From Amycolatopsis benzoatilytica AK 16/65 (GTDB lineage Bacteria > Actinomycetota > Actinomycetes > Mycobacteriales > Pseudonocardiaceae), in the NCBI RefSeq assembly GCF_000383915.1, contig NZ_KB912942.1, positions 7,444,388 through 7,508,387 of the forward strand: a stretch of DNA of 64,000 nt, in the 5' to 3' direction. Below are positions 1 to 7,658 of this stretch, piece after piece (within the stretch, counting starts at the first letter, position 1; each line of letters begins with the position of its first letter). The translations under genes and the position numbers were made by a program. Below the pieces are notes generated by a model. The model saw nothing but the letters and a program-made list of their open reading frames with translations. It had not been told where the DNA came from and searched no databases.

Positions 1-2
1 TC

Positions 3-317
3 GCCGACGGCGGACTGGCGCAGGCCCTCACCGAGACTGTCCTGATCGGACAGTGCGGGGCCCGGGTCTTCCTCGACCGCGACCAGGACCCGTTCGTGCA
101 GCTGTTCTCCGAGTCGTCCGGCCGCGTCTTGGTGGCCGTCCCGCGCACGGAAGAGCTGCGGTTCACGGAAATGTGCACCGCCCGCGGCCTGCCGTGGCGC
201 AAGACCGGCGTGGTCGACCCGGAGTCGGGAACGCTGGAACTGCAGGGCGTCACCGAGTTCACCACCCAGGAACTGCGCGAGGCGTGGGAGAGCACGCTGC
301 CGGCGCTGTTCAACTGA
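3..317 (+). CDS. purL: Phosphoribosylformylglycinamidine synthase II, C-terminal end (partial)
   Basis: The reading frame enters from the left edge and ends at a TAA/TGA-class stop after ALFN. About 104 residues are visible. The run ADGGLAQALTE, the GARVFLD stretch and the closing part with SGRVLVAVP match the C-terminal AIRS-like lobe of PurL, which converts FGAR, ATP and glutamine-derived ammonia to FGAM in purine synthesis. PurF and PurM lie 8-10 kb downstream on the same strand, supporting the call and matching the purL-purF-purM order of mycobacteria. The N-terminal six-sevenths of the protein, including the catalytic centre, lies outside the window. The gene ends just before a long palindrome that probably stops transcription. 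Confidence 0.92.
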   Translation, partial: ADGGLAQALTETVLIGQCGARVFLDRDQDPFVQLFSESSGRVLVAVPRTEELRFTEMCTARGLPWRKTGVVDPESGTLELQGVTEFTTQELREAWESTLPALFN

Positions 318-328
318 GGCGCTAGCCG

Positions 329-381
329 GCCGTGAAGGGAACATTGAGGGACTCAGAGTCCCTCAATGTTCCCTTCACGGC
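329..381. repeat. 53-nt perfect palindrome (copy A of a repeat family)
   Basis: Two 26-nt arms are exact reverse complements around a single central A. The arm begins GCCGTGAAGGGAACA and ends TTGAGGGACTC. It lies between the convergent purL and pentapeptide-repeat genes. Its right arm contains the TGA stop codon of the pentapeptide gene. It could act as a bidirectional terminator, but no clear T-tract follows. Related copies are at 25851-25898 and 27797-27851. Confidence 0.9.
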
Positions 382-1328
382 TTTGCGGCCTGGTCCGCCA
401 CCGCGACCCAGCTGTTGTTCCCGGACCGCGCCAGCTGCCACCCCTTCGGCAGCCGCACCTCGGCGTCGTCCACAAAGGACGTATCGGTGAACACCGCTTC
501 CTTGGCGAACACCGTCTCCTTGAACGTCGTCCGCCCCGCGAACCGGGTTCCGGTGAAGTCTGCCCGCTCCGCGAACTCGGTTCCGGAAAACCACGCCCGG
601 TCCTGAAAAACCGCGTCCCGGCAGTGAAAATTGCCTACCAGCCGCCCAGGACCGGTGCCCGCCGCGGTGAAAAACGCCGCCCCGGTGAACACGCAGCCGC
701 TGAAATTGGTGCTGCTGTACAGCGAAGCGTTCCGCAGCAGCAGTCCGCCGATCCGGCGGCGGGAAAGATCGAAGTATTCCAGCGCCGCCCCGGTCAGATC
801 GAGATCCGGTCCCGGGCCGGGCGCGTCAGCGGGCGGCAGCAGATCGCCGACCAGGCGTTGCGCGGTGAGCCGGACCTGCAGTTCGCGTTCTTCGTCCGGA
901 GTGCCGGGGTTCCCGGAGTAACGGCCGTGCGAATACGGCCGCCGGAGGTAGGAGCACAGCACGTCCAGCACGGTCTGCCGGTACTCCGGGCGGCTGCGCG
1001 CCAGCCCGGCCAGTGCGTGCAGAGCGCCGACACGCACCTGGTCGGCGTCGTGGCCGAGCAGTTCCACCGACTTGGCGAACCGCTCGTCCGAGATCCGTTC
1101 CCGGTCGACGTCGTGCCGCTGCTGTTCGATCGTCTGCCGGGCCTCTTCGACCCGGCGGCGGCGATCGTTGAGCCACAGTGCGTACAGCGCCACCACTGCA
1201 CCGCCGGCGAGCCCGCCAGTCTTCAGCGCGTCACTGCGGCTGGTGGCGGGGTCGGCGAGCAGCCAGCCGCCGACCCCGCACAGCAGAACCACGGACGCGA
1301 CGAACGTCCACAGCAGAGGCGAACGCAC
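375..1328 (-). CDS. Membrane-anchored pentapeptide-repeat protein
   Basis: The 317-residue protein starts with GTG. Two hydrophobic segments near residues 5-24 and 38-53 are followed by a charged, probably helical region (RRRRVEEARQTIEQQRHDV). The C-terminal half carries pentapeptide-type repeats of the A(D/N)LXX kind, for example the run with FSGCVF, FTGAAF, ADFTGTRF and AVFTDTSF, which fold as a right-handed quadrilateral beta helix. Such proteins are diverse; biochemical role cannot be assigned. The start lies 3 nt after the stop of the upstream proline-rich gene and has no clear ribosome binding site, so translational coupling is likely. The last codon and stop are supplied by the arm of the palindrome at 329-381. 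Confidence 0.8.
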   Translation of the reverse strand: MRSPLLWTFVASVVLLCGVGGWLLADPATSRSDALKTGGLAGGAVVALYALWLNDRRRRVEEARQTIEQQRHDVDRERISDERFAKSVELLGHDADQVRVGALHALAGLARSRPEYRQTVLDVLCSYLRRPYSHGRYSGNPGTPDEERELQVRLTAQRLVGDLLPPADAPGPGPDLDLTGAALEYFDLSRRRIGGLLLRNASLYSSTNFSGCVFTGAAFFTAAGTGPGRLVGNFHCRDAVFQDRAWFSGTEFAERADFTGTRFAGRTTFKETVFAKEAVFTDTSFVDDAEVRLPKGWQLARSGNNSWVAVADQAAKP

Positions 1329-1331
1329 GAA

Positions 1332-2198
1332 TCAGAAGGCGAAAACGGTGAAGGAGCTGATGCAGAGGTTGCCGTTGTTCGGGTCGAGCAGCATCAAGCC
1401 GTTGGCCGTCTTACCGGACATCGAGCCGCCGAGCGTGGCGGTCGACAGGTACGGGTTCGCGTTCAGCTGCTTGATCGTGAGCTGCGGGTCGCTGCTCACC
1501 GCCTCGTCGATGTTCTTCTGCGCGGACCCACTGCTCTTGGCGCTGGCGCACAGCATCGCGGACGCACCGGCGCTGTCCTTGGCGTTGAGCTTGCCGATGA
1601 AGTTGTCGGCGAGCTGCTTAACCTGGGCGGTGTCCGCACCGCCGCTGCCCGGAGTACCGCTGTCGGTCGGCTCGGACGGGTCGTCCGACGGCAGCTGCGC
1701 CGACGACGAAGCCGGTGCCTGCTGCGACGGCACCGGAGCTTGCGACTGGTTCTGCGCCTGGTTGTCGCTCTTGTCCTTGCTCAGGAAGAAGCCCGGCGCG
1801 ACGAAGCCGGTGATGCCCAGTGCGGCGACCAGCACGACCGCGACCGCGATGCCGATCCACAGCCCGGTCTTGTTGCCCTTCGGCGGCTCGCCGCCCGGGC
1901 CGCCGGGGTACTGGCTCTGGTCCCAGCCCTGCTGCGGGAACTGCTGAGTGCCCTGGTAGGGCTGCTGCGGGTACGGTCCGCCCGGGTACTGCTGCTGGGC
2001 GTTCGGGTCCCACGCCGGCTGTTGCTGCTGAGCGTTCGGGTCCCACCCCGGCTGCTGCTGCGCATTGGGATCCCAGGCCGGCTGCTGCTGGGCGTTCGGG
2101 TCCCACCCCGGCTGCTGCGGCACGCCGCCGGAGCCCGGCTGCTGCCAGCCCTGGCCGTACGGGTCCCCGCCCTGCCCGGGCTGCGGTGGGTAAGTCAT
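1332..2198 (-). CDS. Proline/glutamine-rich membrane protein with DUF4878-like extracellular domain
   Basis: The 288-residue protein begins at the ATG preceded by a GGAAGG motif about 11 nt upstream; longer in-frame extension runs antisense to the neighbouring muramidase and is not real. Residues 1-105 are low complexity with four copies of WDPNAQ. A single membrane segment follows (GLWIGIAVAVVLVAALGITG). The exterior part has a Gln/Ser/Pro linker and then a small domain of about 100 residues (VKQLADNFIGKLNAKD to the C terminus) that resembles the NTF2-like lumazine-binding or DUF4878 domains of actinobacterial surface proteins. Function is unknown. It is probably cotranscribed with the pentapeptide-repeat gene 3 nt downstream. 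Confidence 0.75.
   Translation of the reverse strand: MTYPPQPGQGGDPYGQGWQQPGSGGVPQQPGWDPNAQQQPAWDPNAQQQPGWDPNAQQQQPAWDPNAQQQYPGGPYPQQPYQGTQQFPQQGWDQSQYPGGPGGEPPKGNKTGLWIGIAVAVVLVAALGITGFVAPGFFLSKDKSDNQAQNQSQAPVPSQQAPASSSAQLPSDDPSEPTDSGTPGSGGADTAQVKQLADNFIGKLNAKDSAGASAMLCASAKSSGSAQKNIDEAVSSDPQLTIKQLNANPYLSTATLGGSMSGKTANGLMLLDPNNGNLCISSFTVFAF
1989..2117 (-). repeat. Tandem 30-33 bp coding repeat (WDPNAQ units)
   Basis: Residues 28-70 of the proline/glutamine-rich membrane protein are encoded by four degenerate units of QQP(G/A)WDPNAQ, with one unit carrying an extra Gln. The DNA copies differ at synonymous sites, so the array is not a recent duplication. It forms the cytoplasmic tail of the protein. 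Confidence 0.8.
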
Positions 2199-2319
2199 CT
2201 TCGGTTCCGCCTTCCTGCTGCACCGACTCGCGCCGCGGTCTGACGCCCCGCCGGCCCTGGCGGTTCCGTCTCCGCCCCAGGTCTGCATTGTGCAAGGCGA
2301 GTGAAGCCGGCATAAAAGC

Positions 2320-2365
2320 GGCTCCCGGTCGCCGTGCCCGGAACTGGACGCGGCGACCGGGAGCC
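2320..2365 (-). terminator. Intrinsic-type terminator of the GH25 gene
   Basis: A perfect 15-bp stem (GGCTCCCGGTCGCCG with its complement) surrounds a 16-nt loop, 12 nt after the stop of the muramidase gene on the minus strand. The minus strand continues with CTTTTAT, a short T-tract. This separates the muramidase transcript from the downstream proline-rich gene. Confidence 0.8.
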
Positions 2366-2377
2366 AGCGACCCGTGA

Positions 2378-3268
2378 TCAGCCGTTGGCGAGTGCCTGGA
2401 GCCGGTCGTAGGCGCCGTTGAAGGTGTCCTGGTCGATCGGGCTCGAGGTGTACTGCCACACGGTGTAGTAGCCCCAGTTGTACGGCAGCGGTCCCGCCGT
2501 CGACGAGTACCGGGCGATCCACAGCGGCGCGGTGCTGGAGAAGTCGCCGTCGACGCACTGATTCCACCAGTTCGTCGACGTGTAGATGACCGGCCAGCGG
2601 CCGGTGAGGTCGTGATAGGTGTCGTGGAAGTCCTTGATCCACGCTGTCATCGCCGACGGGCTCAAGCCGTAACACGTTGCGCCGTAAGGGTTGTACTCGA
2701 TGTCGAGCACGCCGGGCAGGGTCTTGCCGTCGCCGGACCAGCCGCCGCCGTGCGAGACGAAGTAGTTCGCCTGCGCCGCGCCGCTGGACGTGTCCGGCGT
2801 GGCGAAGTGGTATGCGCCGCGGATGAAGCCCTGGTTGTAGGAACCGTTGTACTGCTGGGCGAAGTACGGGTTCGTGTAACTCGTGCTTTCGGTGGCCTTG
2901 GTCCAGACGAACCGCTTGCCCTGGCCCCACCAATAGCCCCAGTCGACGTTGCCCTGGTATCCGGACACGTCGATGCCGTCCACCGTCGCCGCGACCTGGT
3001 TCGGGAGCGCGGTCGCGGGTTGCGGCTGCTGCGCGGCCGCCTTCGACGCCGGAGTGGATTGGTCGCCCTCGACGCGGCGGATCTGCGACCCCAGCACGTG
3101 GTTGTGTGCCTGGATGTCAGCGTTGACGGCGTTGATCTCCCGCGTCGAAAGCGGGGACTGGGCGCCTGCCGCGGTCGCCTGGGTCGCAGCGCCGAGCAGG
3201 AGCGCCACAACGGGGACGGTCAGCGCGGAAAGCAGTGCGGTGCGCCGGCCTCTTCGGGAAATGGACAT
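2378..3268 (-). CDS. Secreted GH25 muramidase (lysozyme), copy 1
   Basis: The 296-residue protein has a signal peptide (MSISRRGRR then a hydrophobic core, cleavage probably near ATAAGA, residue 35). The catalytic domain starts at DVSGYQGNVDW with Asp100 and has the DIE motif at residues 189-191, the acid pair expected for GH25 N,O-diacetylmuramidases that cut the MurNAc-GlcNAc bond of peptidoglycan. HGGGWSGDG, TGRWPVIYTS and WQYTSS are also family features. Residues 36-95 form an Ala/Gln-rich linker. A second, shorter GH25 gene follows the same orientation immediately upstream, so this is a tandem paralogue pair. Likely role: cell-wall turnover or lysis of other bacteria. Confidence 0.93.
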   Translation of the reverse strand: MSISRRGRRTALLSALTVPVVALLLGAATQATAAGAQSPLSTREINAVNADIQAHNHVLGSQIRRVEGDQSTPASKAAAQQPQPATALPNQVAATVDGIDVSGYQGNVDWGYWWGQGKRFVWTKATESTSYTNPYFAQQYNGSYNQGFIRGAYHFATPDTSSGAAQANYFVSHGGGWSGDGKTLPGVLDIEYNPYGATCYGLSPSAMTAWIKDFHDTYHDLTGRWPVIYTSTNWWNQCVDGDFSSTAPLWIARYSSTAGPLPYNWGYYTVWQYTSSPIDQDTFNGAYDRLQALANG

Positions 3269-3442
3269 CGTCGAATCCCTTCACGGATACCCTCGCGGAG
3301 GGCGGCTATGTGCAGGTAGCCGCCACGGGGGAGATTCTTGAGGACGGATCCGCGTTTGTCATCAAGTTCCGTGAAGATGAATGGACGGGTGGGTGATTTT
3401 CATCGGGGAGTGATGAGCAATTCGTGACGTTGTCGCGAACGT

Positions 3443-4237
3443 TCACCCGAATGCCAGATTGCGCAGCGCGGCCTGCGTTCCGTTGAGCCAGTTCTGGTCG
3501 CCGGGCAGCGCGCCGGCGTCCGCGAACTGCCAGATGGCCTGCTCCCGCCAGCCCGCGGGCAGCTCGCCGATCTGCGAGTTGTAGCGCGCGATCCACAGCG
3601 GATTCCCTCCGAAAGAAGGGTCGTTTCCGGTGCATCGTTTCCACCAGCTGGTGGACGTGTAGATAGTCGGCAGCCGTCCGGTGCGGGCGCGATAGGTGTC
3701 GGAGAACGAGCGGATCCACGCGACCATGCCAGCCGCGTCTTTGCCGTAACACGTGTCGCCGTAAGGGTTGTATTCCATGTCGAGCGCACCGGGCAGGGTC
3801 CTGCCGTCGCCGGACCAGCCGCCGCCGTGCGCGAGGAAGTAGTTCGCCTGGCTCGCGCCGTCGGACACGTCCGGGAGGCCGAAGTGATAGGCGCCGCGCA
3901 CGATCCCGGCGTCATAGGAGCCGTTGTACTGCTGACTGAACTGCTTGCTGACGAACGTGGTGCCCTCGGTCGCTTTGACATACACGAACTTCGCGCCCGC
4001 CCCGACCGCGGCAGCCCAGTCGACCGGGCCTTGATGGCCGCTCACGTCGTGGCCGAGGTACTGGTCGTCTGTCGAGTAGCCGATCGGCAGCCCGAGCACG
4101 CCTTCGTGCTTTTCGATCTGCGAGCCGGCGTAGTTGTCCTCCGGGTTCGGCCCCGCCTCGGCCGGGGTGGCGAACGACGCGCCGGCGATGCCGGCGACCA
4201 GAACCGCGCTCCAGCGCAGCAGCAGACGACGCTTCAC
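3443..4237 (-). CDS. Secreted GH25 muramidase (lysozyme), copy 2
   Basis: The start chosen is the second GTG (264 residues), because AAGGAG lies 6 nt upstream of it; a GTG five codons earlier would overlap this ribosome binding site. A signal peptide ends near ATPAEA (residue 28). The catalytic domain contains DVSGHQGPVDW with Asp64 and LDMEYNPYG with Asp153 and Glu155, the GH25 catalytic acids. It shares the HGGGWSGDG block and the QQYNGSY block with copy 1, indicating an old duplication; the N-terminal linker is shorter. Predicted to hydrolyse peptidoglycan glycan strands outside the membrane. The 174 nt between the two GH25 genes hold no obvious terminator. Confidence 0.92.
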   Translation of the reverse strand: MKRRLLLRWSAVLVAGIAGASFATPAEAGPNPEDNYAGSQIEKHEGVLGLPIGYSTDDQYLGHDVSGHQGPVDWAAAVGAGAKFVYVKATEGTTFVSKQFSQQYNGSYDAGIVRGAYHFGLPDVSDGASQANYFLAHGGGWSGDGRTLPGALDMEYNPYGDTCYGKDAAGMVAWIRSFSDTYRARTGRLPTIYTSTSWWKRCTGNDPSFGGNPLWIARYNSQIGELPAGWREQAIWQFADAGALPGDQNWLNGTQAALRNLAFG

Positions 4238-4339
4238 CTGGGGCTCCTTCACCGGACACGTGTACTCCTGCGCGTCACGATGCCCGGAAGATCAAGGTTC
4301 AGCGACTCGATGATCACTCTGGAGAGTGGTCGGCCCAGG

Positions 4340-4993
4340 TCAGCGGCGTTCTTCGGCGATCGCCTTGAGCAGGTGCTCGGCCGGGACCACTGCCGTGATC
4401 AGGTCGTGCGGGTTGATCGCGATCGGATGCCCGGCGAGCAGGTTGACGATGTCGCGGCCGAGCACCGCGCGGGCGAGCGGCCACTCGCGCGGCACGAGGG
4501 CCTTCGTGGTGTAGGCGGGCACCATGACCCGGCCGTCCGCGTTGTGGAAGCCGATAACCGTGCGCTGCAGCGGCGACATGGCGTAGACCAGCAGCGTCGA
4601 ATCGAGGATGACGCGCGGCAGGTCTTCGGCGGGCCGGTGCTCGGCGCGGACCAGCTGCAGCAGCCGCTCGAGTTCGTTGCGAGGCTCCGGGAAACCGAGC
4701 GCCTTCGGCGAGGGCCGGTAGCGGTCGTTGGGGTGGAAGTCCTCGACGACCTCGCCGGTGCCGTTCACCGGGTACGCGCCGACGACGGCCCACGACGGCA
4801 CCGGGCCGCGGGCGTCGAACGCCTCGTCGATGACGTACAGCCAGCTGTTCGGATTGGTCCGGGCGTTGGTGCGCATCTCGGGGGTGATCTCGGGTTTGCC
4901 CTGCGGTCCTTGGCGCGGGTACGCGTTGCGCCGGGCGCGCTTGCCTGCCGAAGTCCGGGAAACCATCCGATCTGCTTCGTCCCGCTGCGCCAT
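4340..4993 (-). CDS. Type VII secretion system-associated family protein (probable)
   Basis: The 217-residue protein starts at an ATG with GAAGG about 10 nt upstream. The part with WAVVGAYPVNGTGEVVED, the block RYRPSPKALGFPEP and INPHDLI resemble a streptomycete family annotated as T7SS-associated; the C-terminal part is SseB-like. This family match is from memory of motifs. The first 40 residues are basic (SAGKRARRNAYPRQGP) and no signal peptide or membrane segment is present, so a cytoplasmic protein is expected. It is divergent from the Rv0807-like gene with 59 nt between starts. No ESX ATPase genes are adjacent, so the link to secretion is weak here. Confidence 0.55.
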   Translation of the reverse strand: MAQRDEADRMVSRTSAGKRARRNAYPRQGPQGKPEITPEMRTNARTNPNSWLYVIDEAFDARGPVPSWAVVGAYPVNGTGEVVEDFHPNDRYRPSPKALGFPEPRNELERLLQLVRAEHRPAEDLPRVILDSTLLVYAMSPLQRTVIGFHNADGRVMVPAYTTKALVPREWPLARAVLGRDIVNLLAGHPIAINPHDLITAVVPAEHLLKAIAEERR

Positions 4994-5052
4994 CGCCGTC
5001 CTTCGGTGCCGGGTGCCTGAAAGTCCGTCTGCGATCACTCTACTGTTGAGGC

Positions 5053-5433
5053 ATGGCCTCTTCGCGTTCGGTCGATCCCGCTCAGTTACGGGCGGCGGTG
5101 ATGGCCGTTTCGGACTGGTTGCGAGGTGCCGGGCCGGATCCGGGCCGGCCGGCGATGGCCGCCGCGGTGCGCGCGACGCTGCGCACGCTCGCCCAGGACG
5201 CCCCCGGCCACACCGTCGAGGTACGGGTCCCGCCGTTCGCGGCGGTGCAGTGCATCGAAGGCCCGCGCCACACTCGCGGCACCCCTCCGAACGTGGTCGA
5301 AACCGACGGCCGGACCTGGCTCGAACTGGCCACCGGGCTGCTCGGCTGGGACGAGGCGGTGGCCGCCGCGCGGGTGTCCGCGTCGGGCAGCCGCGCGGAC
5401 CTGTCGCACTGGCTGCCGGTCGTGCGGATCTGA
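5053..5433 (+). CDS. Sterol carrier family protein (Rv0807-like)
   Basis: The 126-residue protein is close in length to mycobacterial Rv0807 and holds the same position upstream of purF. Visible features are an N-terminal helical region (AQLRAAVMAVSDWLRG), then VEVRVPPFAAVQC and the block TRGTPPNVVETD followed by WLELATGLLGWD, which resemble the SCP2-like or MDMPI C-terminal fold. A hydrophobic ligand is plausible for this fold, but none is known. The start is the ATG 12 codons before VMAVSDW. The name is inherited from fold similarity and does not imply sterol metabolism. Confidence 0.7.
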   Translation: MASSRSVDPAQLRAAVMAVSDWLRGAGPDPGRPAMAAAVRATLRTLAQDAPGHTVEVRVPPFAAVQCIEGPRHTRGTPPNVVETDGRTWLELATGLLGWDEAVAAARVSASGSRADLSHWLPVVRI

Positions 5434-5612
5434 TTTTTCCGTGGGCAATCGCTTGCGGACAGTGTCGCCGAAGGCCCACACTCCGTAGAATCGCCCGGTG
5501 GACCGGCCCGTGCCGCCCTGTCCGGAGCGGTGCCCCACGTGTACTTTGGGTAGTCGGACCTAGTTTTGGCAGACGATCGAACGGCATCGAGCGGCGAGGA
5601 AAGGCCCAGGTC

Positions 5613-6491
5613 ATGAACGCGGTGAACGCGTCCGCTGGCGAGCAGAGCCTCGGCCCGACGGCGCGCCGGATGATCCTCGGCTCGCAGCTTCGGAAGCTCC
5701 GTGAGGAAGCGGGCATCACCCGGCAGCAGGCCGGCTACAACATCCGCGGCTCGGAATCGAAGATCTCGCGGCTGGAACTGGGTCGCGTCGGCTTCAAGGA
5801 ACGCGACGTCGCCGACCTGCTGACGATGTACGGCGTCGCCGACGAGAACGAGCGCAAGTCGTTCCTCGACATGGTCAAGCAGTCCAACGAAGCGGGCTGG
5901 TGGCGGAAGTTCGGCGAGACGGTGCCGAACTGGTTCACCGACCTCGTCGGTTTGGAGGAGGCGGCGTCCCGGATCCAGACCTGGGAGCCGTTGTTCGTGC
6001 CCGGTCTGCTTCAGATCGAGCAGTACGCCCGGGCGATCTTCAGTCATGGCCGGCCGGAACTCGCCGACGAACGCGTTGACCAGCTGGTAGCGCTGCGCAT
6101 GCGGCGGCAGAAGATGCTGGCCCGTCCGGACGCGCCGCGGATCTGGGCGGTGCTCGACGAGTCGGTGCTGTTCCGGCCGATCGGCGGGCCGAAGGTGTTC
6201 AAGCAGCAGCTGGAGTACCTGCTCGAGGTGACGACGCTGCCGCACGTGTCGGTGCAGATCCTGCCGTACTGCCGGAGCGGTCTGTCCGCGGAACACGCGT
6301 TCTCGCTGCTGCGCTTCGCCGAGTCGGAGCTGCCGAACATCGTGTACGTCGAGTACCTGACGGGCGCGCACTACCTGGACAAGCGCGAAGAGATCGAGAA
6401 GTACAGCCGGGCGCTGGACCTGCTGGCCGTGGACGCGGAGACGCCGGAGCGCAGCCGGTCGCGGATCGCCAAGCGTAAGGCGGAGATCTAG
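5613..6491 (+). CDS. XRE-family regulator with DUF5753 domain
   Basis: The 292-residue protein starts at the ATG after GAGGAAAGG. Residues 25-80 form a helix-turn-helix domain (LRKLREEAGITRQQAG, then ESKISRLELGRVGF). The remainder is the DUF5753 ligand/oligomerisation region, with WEPLFVPGLLQIEQYAR, RMRRQKML and the YVEYLTGAHYLDK block. Regulators of this type are abundant in filamentous actinomycetes and are paired with small DUF397 proteins that modulate them. A DUF397 gene begins 554 nt downstream on the same strand. They are reported in development and antibiotic control in Streptomyces; the target here is not visible, apart from a candidate operator upstream of the partner gene. Confidence 0.9.
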   Translation: MNAVNASAGEQSLGPTARRMILGSQLRKLREEAGITRQQAGYNIRGSESKISRLELGRVGFKERDVADLLTMYGVADENERKSFLDMVKQSNEAGWWRKFGETVPNWFTDLVGLEEAASRIQTWEPLFVPGLLQIEQYARAIFSHGRPELADERVDQLVALRMRRQKMLARPDAPRIWAVLDESVLFRPIGGPKVFKQQLEYLLEVTTLPHVSVQILPYCRSGLSAEHAFSLLRFAESELPNIVYVEYLTGAHYLDKREEIEKYSRALDLLAVDAETPERSRSRIAKRKAEI

Positions 6492-7045
6492 GCCGTCGCT
6501 CTCGGGCTCCCTCTTGCCGGGTCGGGCATGAGCGCTGTCTCCACAGCGCGGCGTCCGGTCCGACTGCGAAACCGACTTCGAGTTGCCGCGACCTGCTGTT
6601 CGTCCCACCCCGCGTCTGGTTTCCCGCCGAACGGGGAACGAGTAGCCGAATTGAGAACAATCGCACCCGTTATTCATCACCGTGCGTGCATCAGTCCGGA
6701 AAACCCTTTCGCTGACCTGGTCGGACGTCACTCCCGTATCGACTCGGTACTTCACTTTCCGTGTCCGCCGTTCACTCCTCGCGCCCAGTGGCGGCGAGTC
6801 TCGGACACTCTGCGCTCAAGAATCCCGAATCTGCTGACGTTCAGTAGTGTGTAGCCCGTTCGGGTAGTGCTCGAATCACCTGACCGGGAACTTCTACTGA
6901 AACCGCTCGTCACGCAGTGAGAAATTTGCAGGAAATTCTGCACGTGCATTTACCGCTGCATGCGCGCGTGCTAGCGTCCCCATCACAGGCAGATGCACAT
7001 GCAGATTCCTGAGCTTTCCCTCGTTCTTCTTGGAAGGTGGGCACC
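6492..7045. other. 554-nt intergenic region between XRE regulator and DUF397 gene
   Basis: No convincing coding sequence was found. Short ORFs on both strands have atypical composition (Arg/Ser-rich) and no ribosome binding site. The last 120 nt are locally AT-richer and contain several TGCA motifs and the probable promoter of the DUF397 gene. Confidence 0.6.
6927..6942 (+). promoter_or_regulatory. Candidate operator with TGCAG/CTGCA arms upstream of DUF397 gene
   Basis: The sequence TGCAGGAAATTCTGCA has 5-bp inverted arms. Further TGCA motifs follow at about 6945, 6957 and 6992-7000, and a TAGCGT hexamer at 6972-6977 may be the -10 element. The spacing places the palindrome near the -35 position of that promoter. 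Binding by the upstream XRE/DUF5753 regulator is an inference. Confidence 0.4.
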
Positions 7046-7285
7046 ATGGCTGAACGGTTCGAGAACGGCATTCCGGCCGACCGCCTGACCGGCGCGCAGT
7101 GGCGCAAGGCCAGCTATAGCGGCGCGGTGGGCAACTGCGTCGAGGTCGCCCCGCTGACTTCCGGCGAGATCGCGATGCGGAACTCCCGTTTCCCCGAAGG
7201 CCCGGCGCTCGTCTACACCCGCGCGGAGATGGCCGCCTTCCTCGCCGGTGCGAAGGACGGCGAATTCGACGATGTCCTCGGCTGA
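7046..7285 (+). CDS. DUF397 protein, partner of XRE/DUF5753 regulator
   Basis: The 79-residue protein starts at the ATG 8 nt after GGAAGG; a GTG three codons earlier overlaps that ribosome binding site. It has the DUF397 signature: WRKASYSGAVGNCVEVA, then the MRNSRFPEGPAL block, and a C-terminal F-x-A-F segment (MAAFLAGAKDGEFD). Proteins of this family are small acidic modulators encoded beside XRE/DUF5753 regulators. Its 3-prime end overlaps the next gene by 14 nt, so the two are translationally coupled. Confidence 0.88.
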   Translation: MAERFENGIPADRLTGAQWRKASYSGAVGNCVEVAPLTSGEIAMRNSRFPEGPALVYTRAEMAAFLAGAKDGEFDDVLG

Positions 7286-7658
7286 GGCGAGCGTGGTCGG
7301 CTCCGGTTTCGACATCGAGCGCGGCCTGCGGCAACTGATCGCCCGTGGCTACCAGTTCGTCCACCCGACGAACGAGCTCGGCGAGGTGCAGGCCGTCGTC
7401 GGAGTGCGGGTGCACGACAACGTGGTTGATGTCGTCCGGCTCAACGCTGAGGACGACGTGGAGGCCGCCCGCCTTCCCGGCGGCGAGCAGAACATCTTCG
7501 AGCCCGCGTCGACGCTCTGGCGTTCGCGTGGCGAGGCCGGCCAGGTGATCGGCGAGGTGCTGGCGCTTCCCGAGCGACACTCCGACGCCGTCCCGGCCGC
7601 GAACGGCTGCTGGGTCCCCGGCCGCGGTGGCCGTTCGAAGTGGCTCGCTGCCCGCTGA
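7272..7658 (+). CDS. Uncharacterised protein coupled to DUF397 gene
   Basis: The 128-residue protein begins at an ATG inside the end of the DUF397 gene (14-nt overlap). The sequence is rich in Val, Asp and Glu with a predicted alpha/beta pattern (IERGLRQLIARGYQFVHP, VVGVRVHDNVVDVVRL). No signal peptide, membrane segment, or recognisable catalytic motif is present. I do not recognise the family. The overlap and codon use of the frame support a real gene; its context implies a role with the DUF397/XRE pair. Confidence 0.7.
   Translation: MSSAEASVVGSGFDIERGLRQLIARGYQFVHPTNELGEVQAVVGVRVHDNVVDVVRLNAEDDVEAARLPGGEQNIFEPASTLWRSRGEAGQVIGEVLALPERHSDAVPAANGCWVPGRGGRSKWLAAR

Noticed and set aside
366..2243. 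625-codon plus-strand ORF
   Set aside because: Antisense to the pentapeptide and WDPNAQ genes; Arg/Leu-rich composition and no ribosome binding site.
4994..5719. N-terminal extension of the minus-strand T7SS-associated gene
   Set aside because: Arg/Pro-rich and antisense to the Rv0807-like gene; a better ATG with GAAGG lies at 4993.
6528..6854. 108-codon ORF between XRE and DUF397 genes
   Set aside because: No ribosome binding site, no codon bias and mixed composition.
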